Origin: Prevotella melaninogenica
Lineage (GTDB): Bacteria; Bacteroidota; Bacteroidia; Bacteroidales; Bacteroidaceae
Length of the DNA: 64,000 bases
Reading direction: 5' to 3'
Assembly: GCF_018128065.1 (NCBI RefSeq)
Contig: NZ_CP072359.1
Location: forward strand, 372,001-436,000
The translations under genes were made by a program, and so were the position numbers. Each line of letters begins with the position of its first letter. Within the stretch, counting starts at the first letter, position 1. Below the pieces are notes generated by a model. The model made no database searches and was not told the DNA's origin. It saw only the letters and a program-made list of their open reading frames with translations. Shown here one piece after another: positions 8,714 to 17,954 of the stretch.

Positions 8714-10171
8714 ATGGATGCAAAATTAGACAATTTAAGCGAGATATCCAAGCTTTTAAGTGTTAAAAGTAAGATGAGTAGCGATATTCTCTCACTTTTC
8801 TCAAAATTTGGTTTTGGACGTCTGCTCTGTAGGCTTTCTTTGGAGAAACACGATGGTATCTCCGCTGTTCAACTGATTCTTTCCCTTTGTCTTTTCCGTA
8901 TTAATGGTGAGACGATACACTCCATATACAAGAAGAATTTCTACAATCTTCTCACCACTGGAAAGAACTGCTATTATCGTATGATGGTCAGGCAGACAAT
9001 GAATTGGCGTCGTTGGCTTAGCTATACTGTTCTTCGTTTTGAATGCATTCTCCGGAAGAATGGCATTCAGACAGAGAGCGAGAACTCCTGTGTCATATTT
9101 GACGATACAACCTTGGAAAAGACTGGTAGGAAGTTTGAGCATATTACCAAGGTTTTCGACCATGTACAAATGAACTATGTTCTGGGCTACAAGCTTCTTT
9201 TGTGCCTGTTCTTCGATGGTAAGTCCTCTCTGCCGTTCGACTTCTCCATCCATGAGGAACTAGGAAAGAAAGGGGACGGCGGACTTGGCAAGAAGGCACT
9301 CCGCAGTAGATTCTCCAGGAGGCGCATGAAAGAGAGCCCAGCGTATGAGCGGAATCAAGAGTGCGGTATGAGCAAGATGGACTCCGCCACAAGGATGCTC
9401 CAGCGCATGTGGAAGAGTGGTATTCATCCCCATTATGCCTTGGCGGATAGTTGGTTTGCCTGCGAGAAGTTCATTGAGGAAATCAGGAGAGTAGGCAACG
9501 GAGCTATACACTACATCGGTCTTGCAAAGATGGGAAAGACAAAGTACTTTGTGGAGAATAAGCAACATAATGCCGCTGAGCTCGTAGCAATGTATGCAAG
9601 ACGTACCAAATGCTGCCGGAAGTACAAGTGTCAGTACATTGAGTTGAGGGGCTGTCTGGGAAATATACCAGTCAGGATATACCTGATTAGATATGGACGT
9701 CGACAGACTTGGAATATCATGCTTAGTACTGATTTATCGATGAGCTTTGTGCGTGCCTTCGAGTTATACCAGATACGATGGAACATTGAAGTGGTCAACA
9801 AGGAGACAAAAGGACATCTCGGACTCGGCTCATACATGGGGAGAGACTTTGATGGTCAGATTGCTGATGCAACGCTCTGCCACATTACATATATAGTGAT
9901 GTCGTTAGAAAAACGGATGTCAGAGTATGAGACCATGGGTGAATTGTTTGCTGACATGGAAGATGATGTCATGGCACTTACATTATGGCATCGTGTGCTA
10001 AAGTGCATAGAGAGGTTGCTTGCTACTCTTTGTGACGTTCTTGGGTTCTCTGTTAGTGAGATAGGGCAGTTAATAGTCACCGACTCAGAAATACGGAACA
10101 ACTTTGAGATTATGATCAAAGCATTGGAAGACAGGCAACAAGAAAAGCTCACAACCGTAAACATATTTTAG
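8714..10171 (+). CDS. IS4-superfamily transposase
   Basis: 485 residues, intact. The DDE fold is supported by VIFDDTTLEKTG (first Asp), HYALADSWF (second Asp) and the Y-(2)-R-(3)-E-(6)-K signature in YQIRWNIEVVNKETKGHLG, the mark of the IS4 superfamily. The C-terminal part is helical. It opens 113 bases inside the left inverted repeat and ends 85 bases before the right one, so the element looks complete and potentially active. Transcription runs opposite to the operon it interrupts. Confidence 0.9.
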   Translation: MDAKLDNLSEISKLLSVKSKMSSDILSLFSKFGFGRLLCRLSLEKHDGISAVQLILSLCLFRINGETIHSIYKKNFYNLLTTGKNCYYRMMVRQTMNWRRWLSYTVLRFECILRKNGIQTESENSCVIFDDTTLEKTGRKFEHITKVFDHVQMNYVLGYKLLLCLFFDGKSSLPFDFSIHEELGKKGDGGLGKKALRSRFSRRRMKESPAYERNQECGMSKMDSATRMLQRMWKSGIHPHYALADSWFACEKFIEEIRRVGNGAIHYIGLAKMGKTKYFVENKQHNAAELVAMYARRTKCCRKYKCQYIELRGCLGNIPVRIYLIRYGRRQTWNIMLSTDLSMSFVRAFELYQIRWNIEVVNKETKGHLGLGSYMGRDFDGQIADATLCHITYIVMSLEKRMSEYETMGELFADMEDDVMALTLWHRVLKCIERLLATLCDVLGFSVSEIGQLIVTDSEIRNNFEIMIKALEDRQQEKLTTVNIF

Positions 10172-10274
10172 ACAAGTGTTAAGGACTCACGTTCATGGGT
10201 ATTCGCAAAGCAGTTTGGTTGGAATACCCATGAAATAGAGGGGTGAGAAACTTTAGTAAGTTCTTATGAGAGCA

Positions 10275-11555
10275 TTAGAAGTCTACACTCCAGAGACCTC
10301 TATCAAAGACGAAAGAGACATTATAGTCGCTATTGCTCGTCATGCGCAACATCGTAGGTTTCTTAGGATTATCGATTGTGAGCGTATAGGTCGTAGGAGC
10401 ACCGTTAACCAGGAAGGTCTTGGCAATCTCATCCATCTTATACTTGTTATAGAAGACAGCACCGTTCTTCTCGCCAGCAGTCCCCTTTGTATTAATTTTG
10501 AAGCCTTTGATGGTGAGCTGGTCAGTACCACTGGTACTATAGTTCGTTCTGATGTCGCCCCAGGCATTCCCCACATACTCTGCCAAGCTAAGGAAGCCAG
10601 GCTGCGTGGTGAAGTAGATTGTATAAATCTGCATATTCTGACTTAAATCATAAGCAGCTGCCGTTTTCCAGATAGTCATCTCCGCAGTACTACTATAACC
10701 CACGTTAATAGTCCAGTTATCAGCAAAGAATGCTTCAAGCGGTGTTGTAGCACGAGGTTGTAGCTGAATGGTCTTGTCATTCTCTTCGAGCCACTTATCA
10801 TCAGTGGAATATATAAAGTTAGTCAGCTTCTTACCGTTCAGCGATTTATCCTGCATCACCCTGAGTCCCTTCGTTGTATAGATGACAGGGATGACAACCT
10901 CCTTTCCAGCAGCATCTGTTACATGCAGCGTGTGCTGATTCATCCTTGCCGGGAAGGTATCGTTTCCGATGATAATATTATAATGCTCGGCATACATCGC
11001 TTGAATGACACTTGACAGTTGACTGAAGTAGCTATCCCATGTGAGCTTCTCTGGCATCGGCGTCATGACGACACGGTCACCATGCTTGCGTCCTTTCAGT
11101 ACGACACTGTCCTTGCTACATGACATAACCCGAAACTCAAAGTCGCCCAAGAAACCTTTACCGTCCTTTCCAACCTTCTTTCCATTGAGGTTGCCAACAG
11201 GGTCGGAATACTTGTGTAGTGCAGCATTGAAAGAGTCAAAGGTAAGGAGTACGCCCTGCCCCTGTAGCACCGTATAGTGTGATGTGCTCTTGATGTTCTG
11301 CGTTTCTTCCTCACAGCTCACATTGTTATCTGCTCCGAACTTGCAGAGGATATTGTAACCACCGAAACCGCCAGAGCCTTGATAGTCCATTCTCCAGCCG
11401 TTCGGGGCAGCCACGAGAATATCTTTTGTATTCTTGATAGCCTCGGCAATACGTTCAGCAGACGGTTTGTCAAAAGCGTCCTCCACCTCTGGCGTACATG
11501 AAGCCACGAGGAAGAGTGCTGGCAAAGCAAACAGTAAACAAAATATCTTTTTCAT
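10275..11555 (-). CDS. DUF4302 lipoprotein of the SusCD locus
   Basis: 426 residues with a lipoprotein signal peptide (lipidated Cys about 20, VASCTPEV). The sequence following it, AERIAEAIKNTKDILVAAPNGW and YQGSGGFGGYNI, is typical of DUF4302 proteins, which occur in SusCD loci beside zinc metallohydrolase lipoproteins, exactly the arrangement here. Probably displayed on the outer membrane and helping to bind or process the imported ligand; the biochemical role is not known. It starts 10 bases after the metallohydrolase gene. The IS right end lies 18 bases beyond its stop. Confidence 0.8.
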   Translation of the reverse strand: MKKIFCLLFALPALFLVASCTPEVEDAFDKPSAERIAEAIKNTKDILVAAPNGWRMDYQGSGGFGGYNILCKFGADNNVSCEEETQNIKSTSHYTVLQGQGVLLTFDSFNAALHKYSDPVGNLNGKKVGKDGKGFLGDFEFRVMSCSKDSVVLKGRKHGDRVVMTPMPEKLTWDSYFSQLSSVIQAMYAEHYNIIIGNDTFPARMNQHTLHVTDAAGKEVVIPVIYTTKGLRVMQDKSLNGKKLTNFIYSTDDKWLEENDKTIQLQPRATTPLEAFFADNWTINVGYSSTAEMTIWKTAAAYDLSQNMQIYTIYFTTQPGFLSLAEYVGNAWGDIRTNYSTSGTDQLTIKGFKINTKGTAGEKNGAVFYNKYKMDEIAKTFLVNGAPTTYTLTIDNPKKPTMLRMTSNSDYNVSFVFDRGLWSVDF

Positions 11556-11565
11556 ATTCTAAGTC

Positions 11566-12498
11566 TTAATTTAAAGTTTCGAGATCCAGTGTACTCACTT
11601 CATTCGCACGGCGCAATACGATGGTGCGCAGCTTGTCGATGTCAACACCCCATGAATCCTTGAGGTAAGTGCGTATAATACTCAATTTAGCAAGAATAGC
11701 TTTCTTACCGCTTTCGTCTCCATTTGCAGCTGTCACGGCTTGCGCCAAACGCTTCTGCCACATAGCATCAGTATCTGTTACATAGCAGGAGAATACCTCG
11801 GCAAAGTCTTCATTGTACTCACTGCTGGCATAACCCGTCACGAATCCTTCAGCTCCCGACTTCTTATCCGTCACGTTCACCCAGTCGGCAGAGTGATATA
11901 CCTTTGAGATGGTACGGAAATCAGTTGAATAGTCTTTCAGTTGCGTAAGGATATGTGCAAACTCATGGTGCATCGTATGGAAGTAAGCACGGTTCAAATC
12001 GAACGCATTGGACGTACTGTACGGTGTCGACTGCTCGATATAGATGTTGGCAGGGTCAATCGCATTCACCTGGAAGAGGTTCACACGGATACCACCCTCT
12101 GCAAATCCAAGGACGATAGACCCATTGCTGGTATACTCTGCCGAACCAATGAGCTGGAACTCACGGAAGCAATGCTGCTTGAGGAAGTCGGCACCCATCA
12201 ACTCCGTATAGGCATCGAGCCACACGTGCTTGATAATCTTTGCCAGTGCAATAGACTTCTTGATGTCAGCAGGACTGACATTATATGACATGTCACTGTT
12301 CTGGTCAATATAGAGATAGTTGAAGCGGATGTTATAAGGATCGGTATAGTTTTTCCGCAACCATTTATCGAAATCCGTCTTCTCAGTCGTCGTTCCCTGC
12401 TTAGGGAAGATGGAGTTGGCTGTGTTGACGTCGTCGTTTGAACATGCAGCAGCCAAAACAATAACCACTGCGATGAGCAAGAATCTTATTATCTTCAT
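11566..12498 (-). CDS. Substrate import-associated zinc metallohydrolase lipoprotein
   Basis: 310 residues with a lipoprotein signal (AAACSND, Cys 19). The zinc motif HEFAH is at residues 178-182 and a downstream acidic helix, EYNEDFAEVFSCYV, could supply the third ligand. This matches the metallohydrolase lipoproteins encoded with SusC/SusD pairs. It should act at the cell surface, perhaps trimming a protein or glycoprotein before import. It lies 20 bases after susD and 10 before the DUF4302 gene, so all are one transcript. Together with a hexosaminidase at the end of the locus, the set suggests a glycoprotein substrate (inference). Confidence 0.85.
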   Translation of the reverse strand: MKIIRFLLIAVVIVLAAACSNDDVNTANSIFPKQGTTTEKTDFDKWLRKNYTDPYNIRFNYLYIDQNSDMSYNVSPADIKKSIALAKIIKHVWLDAYTELMGADFLKQHCFREFQLIGSAEYTSNGSIVLGFAEGGIRVNLFQVNAIDPANIYIEQSTPYSTSNAFDLNRAYFHTMHHEFAHILTQLKDYSTDFRTISKVYHSADWVNVTDKKSGAEGFVTGYASSEYNEDFAEVFSCYVTDTDAMWQKRLAQAVTAANGDESGKKAILAKLSIIRTYLKDSWGVDIDKLRTIVLRRANEVSTLDLETLN

Positions 12499-12518
12499 AC
12501 GTTATTTCCTCCTCTTGT

Positions 12519-14081
12519 TTAATTCGTACGTGGATTTGGTTCCATTCCTGATTCAATGACATCAGCTGGCAGCTGTAAAGCACCACGAAGGTCGCCAGCC
12601 TTGAAGTAGATAGGCTTCTCGCCGTCAATGAGATGAGGGAACTCAATGCCATAGCGTTTAATATCCATGAAACGTAGTCCTTGCATGCAGGTCTCTATGC
12701 GGCGCATCTGCAACAAGGCATAGAGCAGATTGGTTTGTGTCTCATCAACTGTAAATCCCTGTGGATGCAAAGGCTTCTTTATACCCATGCTTTCGCTTGT
12801 TTCAAACTCTGCTGGTACTGTTTTCTGACCGTCGAAGAACGCCTTAATTGAAGCAACGGTCAGCGTAGGACGTGTCATGTTACCATAAGTGGGAGAACAG
12901 TGAACCGCTATCCATGAGTTCATATCGTTCAGAGCCTCAGTATATTTCTTCTGCATAATCTCAGCCTCAGCACGGACAAGAATCGTCTCGTCAGCCGTCA
13001 GTACCGGGTTGACCACATGCAAATATCCCCTGCTCTTGGCATTATCAGTGTATTCCCACTCGTCTGCCAGCTTCGGATAAACCACCTGTTGGTTGGAACC
13101 GTAGAGCAGATGTGACTCATAGAGCGTGTTATTGGTCGTACCCACGCCCCAAGGCATCTCAGCCCAGTAGATTTCCTTGTCGATGAGGAAGTTGGCGAAA
13201 TTATATCGGGCAAAGGAATTGTAACGGGTGGCATAACCTAAATAAGAGACAGCCGTCTGGAGCAGGAAGTTAGCATTTTCACTGGAACTGATATAGTTGT
13301 CGTGAATCTCCTTACGTCCTCCTGACAGGGTTTTGTAACGTGCCACATTACGCATGAGTGCTTCAGACTGTGTACCGAGAGCCTTAGAGGCATACTCCGC
13401 AGCCTTATCCCACTTCTGATAATAAAGGTTGAAACGAGCTGCGAAGGCATAGGCAGCACGTGGATTGAAGTGATACTTGGGAACAGCCATATACTCCTCG
13501 CTGACATATGGCAGTGCGGCTTCTATGTCGGCGTTGATATTCTCATAGAGTTCACGCAGTGTTCCACGCTTGTCAACCGTTTGGTTCGCCTCTTTCGGAT
13601 AAGGCAAACCGAGGTACTTGTCAGCTTTCGACTCATCATAAGCCATACAGAAAGCATTTGACAGACAGAACAACGCCCATGCACGGCAAAGAAGAGCCTC
13701 GGCACGCACTGCATTAATATTACCATCCTTCACCTTGCTGAGGTCAGCTAATGCCTGATTGGCATTACCGACGGCATAATAGGCATATCCCCACACTTGC
13801 CGCGGGTCGTCATTACCGTTCGTGTTGACTTCCTTCCAGCGATAGACCTGGTCTTGATTCGGCTGATAATAGAAAGTCTTACCGTTATCCGTGACATTGT
13901 CGCTGCTCCATTCCATTAGGAAACCTGGAGAAGCCGTTGCATAAGCTGAGGACACGAGCTGCGTTACCTTCTCAAAGGTGTTCACCTCGGCACGGTCATC
14001 AGGCAACTTGTCCAGGAACTCGTTGCATGAAGAAAGGCTCAGAAGACCTAATCCAAAAAGCAAAACACTTATCTTTTTCAT
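12519..14081 (-). CDS. SusD/RagB-family nutrient-binding lipoprotein
   Basis: 520 residues, lipoprotein signal with Cys 19 (SLSSCNEF). The helical TPR-like fold is indicated by repeated segments such as NAVRAEALLCRAWALFCLSNAF, YHFNPRAAYAFAARFNLY and the C-terminal LLQMRRIETCMQGLRFMDIKRYG, the usual SusD ending. It forms the lid that captures ligand over the SusC pore. It lies 30 bases after susC in the same operon. The ligand cannot be read from the sequence. Confidence 0.92.
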   Translation of the reverse strand: MKKISVLLFGLGLLSLSSCNEFLDKLPDDRAEVNTFEKVTQLVSSAYATASPGFLMEWSSDNVTDNGKTFYYQPNQDQVYRWKEVNTNGNDDPRQVWGYAYYAVGNANQALADLSKVKDGNINAVRAEALLCRAWALFCLSNAFCMAYDESKADKYLGLPYPKEANQTVDKRGTLRELYENINADIEAALPYVSEEYMAVPKYHFNPRAAYAFAARFNLYYQKWDKAAEYASKALGTQSEALMRNVARYKTLSGGRKEIHDNYISSSENANFLLQTAVSYLGYATRYNSFARYNFANFLIDKEIYWAEMPWGVGTTNNTLYESHLLYGSNQQVVYPKLADEWEYTDNAKSRGYLHVVNPVLTADETILVRAEAEIMQKKYTEALNDMNSWIAVHCSPTYGNMTRPTLTVASIKAFFDGQKTVPAEFETSESMGIKKPLHPQGFTVDETQTNLLYALLQMRRIETCMQGLRFMDIKRYGIEFPHLIDGEKPIYFKAGDLRGALQLPADVIESGMEPNPRTN

Positions 14082-14111
14082 TTTAATTTCTCCTTATAGT
14101 TTTTGTATGTA

Positions 14112-17100
14112 TCAGATTCCAAGACGCAGTGTCAGCGTGAACTGACGTGGAACAGGCAGTGCCACACCGCCAGAATTGAAGAACTCTGGATCCTGACCAT
14201 TGAGTTTCTTGTCAGAATAAATCAGGAAGAGATTGGTAGCCTGTAGCTTTAGACTCAATGAGCTGAGTGCAAGATGCCGTACCAGCTGCACAGGGAAGTC
14301 ATATGCCAGGGATATTTCCTTCATACGGATGAAGTCACCCTTTGCAATTCGTTCGGTCGAATAGTTGTAAGCATTGTAGGCACGGCTCAGATAGCCGTCC
14401 TGCTGGATAGAACGCAGGTCAGCAATGGCAGGGATATTTGTGTAAGCCTCATCACCCGCCTTCGTCCATCGGTTGCGGAACTCCTTCGGCATGGCTGACA
14501 TGTCAGAATAGTATGTGCTAAAGAAAGGATCGAGGCGCACCTTGTTACCGAAAGCATAGGTGGTGAAGATACTCAGATGCCATCCCTTATAAGAGAAGGT
14601 GTTGCCGAATGAGCCAGTAACAGTCGGGTCAGTAGGACCTTCATATACCAAATGGTCAAGATCATAACTCTGGAAGTCTACCCCACTTGTCGTCAGCTTG
14701 CCCTCCTGGTTGATAACCTGTGGTATACCGTGCTTATCGAGTCCCTTGAAGTCCCATGAGAAAAGGGCACGATAAGGATAACCCACCATGGTAAAACCAG
14801 AACCGCTCACCATTGACATGATGCGTGAACGGCTGTCAAGAGCAGTAACTCGTGTTTTCACGTGGGAGAAGATGAAGTCGGTTGTCCATTGGAAGTTCTT
14901 CTTCATGATATTCTTACTTGAGATAGAAAGTTCCTCACCATGCGACTTCATACTGGCAACGTTGGCATACTCGGTGATAGTTCCCTTTGTTCCGTTAGTT
15001 GTACGTGGACCAATAAGATCATAGTTATTACGTGTGTACCAGTCAAAGACAACGTTCAGACGATTGTTTAGGAAGCCGAGGTCGACACCAAGGTTGAATT
15101 CATGCTTCTTCTCATAGGTCAAATCAGGGTTGGCAAAGCGTGAAATCTGCAATCCTGACTCCTTATCAACAGCGAACGGACGCCATATATTCTTGCTTCG
15201 GATAATCACCTGCGAGTTGGTAACGGCAGGCTTGTCACCTGTCAACGAGTAAGATGCACGCAGCGTGGCATGTGTCACGGCGTTTTTGAAAGTCTTATTG
15301 AACCATGGTTCTTCATGTGCATTCCACACGCCTGACACGTTCCATGTTGGAAGCCAACGAGCTTTACGTGACTTACCTAAACGGTTACTGCCCTCATAGC
15401 GAGTTGTGAAGTTGGCTGCATAGCGTCCCTTCCATGAATAGTTAGCAGTACCAAAGAACGATACATCACGGTTATAGCTATTATAAAGGTCGTAATACAT
15501 GTTATTGTCTTCCAGTGCATGCTTAAAATAATGGTAGTCATAGTTGGCAAGATAACCCATGCCATACTGCATACCTACGCCCTCAAAATAGCTCTGTGTA
15601 CGGATGGTGTTATTGATTTCCATACCACCATAAAGGTTGAGGATATGCTTCTCGTTGAAGACATCATTGTAACTTGCCGTTGCACGGAAGTCCCAGCTGT
15701 TCATGCGGTACTTGGTCTCATTATAGAAACCACCCTTCGGTAGCACTGAGAACTTCAGCGAGTTAGGCTGATCAGGGTCAAGGTAGAGCCATGGGTTGGC
15801 ATTGCGAATCGTAGCATCGTCCATGGCACGGTAGGCCATTGCCATGTTAGACTGCTCTCTAATCTGTGCAGCCTGTGAAGTAATAGAATATTTATAAGCC
15901 CCGAGGACTGCAAGCTGTACCTTACTGATAGGCTTGTACTTCAGTTCAGCCTGCATCTTCAGGTCGAGAACATCGAAGTTAATAAAGTTGTTTGCCAACT
16001 CATTGTGTATATTAAATGGTGCATAGTTGCGCACGTAGAACGTATTAGGATCCAATGCACGGGATGAGTTGATAGCATAGGAGTAAGGATTAATATCAAA
16101 GTTACGGTTTACAGCTCCTGACACTACATCCACTTCCTGGTTTACCGAGCCTGGTGCACGCTGCTTACGATAGGCCGTATTGCCAATAAGGTTCAGCGTC
16201 ACCTTCTTACTGATATTATAGTTGGCATTGATGGAATAGGTCATACGACGCACTTTACTCTGCTCGCTCCATCCTGGGTCGTCCATGAAAGAGAAGGAGG
16301 TGTAGTACTGTGCCTTGTCAGTTCCTGAAGACAATGATACAGAGTGGTTCATTGACACAGAGTTTCTGAACAGTTCCTCAAACCAGTTGGTATTGCGCAT
16401 CTCTGCCTCACGAAGATAGTCGTTGATGGCTTCCTCCGTATGTGCTATGCCGAAACGTCCGTTGGTGGAATCGTAGGTATTGAGGAGGTTATACATCTTA
16501 CCATAGATACCGCTCGTGGCTGCACGAAGCGTACGTGAGAAGGAGAACAGTCCGTCAGCTGCCATCTCTTTGTAGATACCCATCTGCTCCTGGGAGTTCA
16601 TGATATTGAACTGGGAGTAGCTTGGACGTAGGCGCATGGTGTATTCGCCAGTATAGCTGATACGATTACTACCCGCCTTACCCTTCTTCGTTGTAACAAC
16701 AATCACACCACCCATGGCACGCGCACCATAGATAGAAGTTGCCGAACCATCCTTCAGAATCTGAAAACTCTCAATGTCGTCAGCATTCAGTCCAGCGATA
16801 GCTGAAGAAATCAGCGTGGCAGCATCACCTGATGAGAGATTGTCGGCATTGACCTCAGTAACATCTTCCATGATGACACCATCAACAACCCACAACGGTT
16901 TTGACGAACCATAGATTGACGTGGCACCACGCACACGGATTTTCGGTGCTGTACCGAACGTACCCGACACGTTCTGAACACTCACACCAGCAGCACGACC
17001 TTCGAGCGAACGGCTTACATCAGCCATACCATCGAGTTTCGCTTTTGAAGCATCAATCTTTGTAGCAGCACCAGAGAAGAGGCGTTTATCCTGCTGCGTC

Positions 17101-17426
17101 ATACCTGTCACAACGACCTCTGTAAGCTGGTGATTATCATTGGAAAGACTCACCTTCATACCATCTTTGGCAGCAACAGTTTGCGTGACCATACCAATGT
17201 AACTGATTACGAGTTTCTTTCCTGCAGGAACATCAAGCGAAAAATGACCATCAATATCGGTAATCGTACCTGTCGTAGTACCTTGTACCATGACTGACGC
17301 ACCGATAATGGGTTCATTATCAGCCTGAGAAAATACAGTACCATTGATTTTTGTCTGACCTATCGCTGTACCTATTGACAGGATGAGACCAAACAAAAAA
17401 AGAGTTAATCTTTTCTCCATAGACAC
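14112..17426 (-). CDS. SusC/RagA-family TonB-linked outer-membrane transporter
   Basis: 1104 residues. A signal peptide (about 1-23) is followed by a carboxypeptidase-regulatory-like domain (about 26-105, INGTVFSQADNEPIIGASV), then TEVVVTG, the plug (RVRGATSIYGSSKPLWVVDGV and SIYGARAMGGVIVVTTKKG) and a large beta barrel ending in RQFTLTLRLGI. It imports a ligand delivered by the SusD partner, driven by TonB. A second Met lies two codons downstream, so the exact start is open by 6 bases. It is the first gene of a four- or originally five-gene operon behind the promoter at 17633-17664. No nearby ECF sigma/anti-sigma pair or hybrid two-component regulator is visible. Confidence 0.93.
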   Translation of the reverse strand: MSMEKRLTLFLFGLILSIGTAIGQTKINGTVFSQADNEPIIGASVMVQGTTTGTITDIDGHFSLDVPAGKKLVISYIGMVTQTVAAKDGMKVSLSNDNHQLTEVVVTGMTQQDKRLFSGAATKIDASKAKLDGMADVSRSLEGRAAGVSVQNVSGTFGTAPKIRVRGATSIYGSSKPLWVVDGVIMEDVTEVNADNLSSGDAATLISSAIAGLNADDIESFQILKDGSATSIYGARAMGGVIVVTTKKGKAGSNRISYTGEYTMRLRPSYSQFNIMNSQEQMGIYKEMAADGLFSFSRTLRAATSGIYGKMYNLLNTYDSTNGRFGIAHTEEAINDYLREAEMRNTNWFEELFRNSVSMNHSVSLSSGTDKAQYYTSFSFMDDPGWSEQSKVRRMTYSINANYNISKKVTLNLIGNTAYRKQRAPGSVNQEVDVVSGAVNRNFDINPYSYAINSSRALDPNTFYVRNYAPFNIHNELANNFINFDVLDLKMQAELKYKPISKVQLAVLGAYKYSITSQAAQIREQSNMAMAYRAMDDATIRNANPWLYLDPDQPNSLKFSVLPKGGFYNETKYRMNSWDFRATASYNDVFNEKHILNLYGGMEINNTIRTQSYFEGVGMQYGMGYLANYDYHYFKHALEDNNMYYDLYNSYNRDVSFFGTANYSWKGRYAANFTTRYEGSNRLGKSRKARWLPTWNVSGVWNAHEEPWFNKTFKNAVTHATLRASYSLTGDKPAVTNSQVIIRSKNIWRPFAVDKESGLQISRFANPDLTYEKKHEFNLGVDLGFLNNRLNVVFDWYTRNNYDLIGPRTTNGTKGTITEYANVASMKSHGEELSISSKNIMKKNFQWTTDFIFSHVKTRVTALDSRSRIMSMVSGSGFTMVGYPYRALFSWDFKGLDKHGIPQVINQEGKLTTSGVDFQSYDLDHLVYEGPTDPTVTGSFGNTFSYKGWHLSIFTTYAFGNKVRLDPFFSTYYSDMSAMPKEFRNRWTKAGDEAYTNIPAIADLRSIQQDGYLSRAYNAYNYSTERIAKGDFIRMKEISLAYDFPVQLVRHLALSSLSLKLQATNLFLIYSDKKLNGQDPEFFNSGGVALPVPRQFTLTLRLGI

Positions 17427-17632
17427 CTTTAGAATTAAATGTTTTTTTGTATAGTATATTTTTTAACGACTCCACATGCTCTTTAGGAACAACAAAGCCA
17501 ACCATTGGTAAAGATAGTGCCACTATAAAAGCGACATAATAACAAAAGCAACACCGAATAAAGTGGTATTATCAAATTGATTGCTTAAGTTGATTGTTTA
17601 GGTTTTATTATATTTTGAATTTATCGTGTTTG

Positions 17633-17664
17633 CAAAAATATATAATCAAAAACAAAAATGCAAA
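17633..17664 (-). promoter_or_regulatory. Promoter of the SusCD operon
   Basis: On the minus strand TATTTTTG (17633-17640) with TTTG (17661-17664) 20 bases upstream is a near-ideal Bacteroidales promoter. The leader to susC is about 200 bases. Confidence 0.7.
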
Positions 17665-17729
17665 TTTTTTCGAGATAAATTACATCTACTATTGAAGTTT
17701 TTTATATTTTCCTTTCAAAGCTATAAATA

Positions 17730-17935
17730 AGGTGAACGAGTTGACAAGTGAACAAGTTGATGAGTGAACGAGTTGCTTGCGACGAAGACATAGTAACATA
17801 AGAACTTTTTAAATTCAAAGTTCACAATTCATAATGCATAATTATGATTACCATTGTTTACTATGTTTGTCGCAACAAGCAACTCGTCTACTTGTTCACT
17901 TGTCAACTCGTTTACTAAAAACTTGTCAACCAAAT
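17730..17935. repeat. Dispersed AT-rich/CAACTCGTC repeat block, inverted pair
   Basis: AACGAGTTGACAAGTGAACAAG (about 17734-17755) and its inverted counterpart CTTGTTCACTTGTCAACTCG (about 17891-17910) flank a TTCATAATGCATAATTATGATTACC stretch. The arms could fold into a long hairpin. Parts of the same block recur at about 20440, 22300, 24140, 27820, 28235, 31930, 44335, 49370, 53480 and 60130. No gene is seen in 17427-17954. Confidence 0.75.
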
Positions 17936-17954
17936 ACAAGGGATACGTACTATA

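Larger units (their letters stand above)
8601..10256 (+). mobile_element. IS4-superfamily insertion sequence
   Basis: About 1.66 kb. The ends are inverted repeats: CTAAAGTTTCCCACCCTC at 8601-8618 and the near-complement GAGGGGTGAGAAACTTTAG at 10238-10256. One intact transposase fills the inside. The flanks show only a 3-base TAA on both sides, which may be a short target duplication or chance. It lies between the DUF4302 gene and the LRR-GH20 gene. Confidence 0.85.

Noticed and set aside
8598-10259. TAA as target duplication of the IS4-type element
   Set aside because: Three A/T bases are too likely by chance; no longer duplication could be found.
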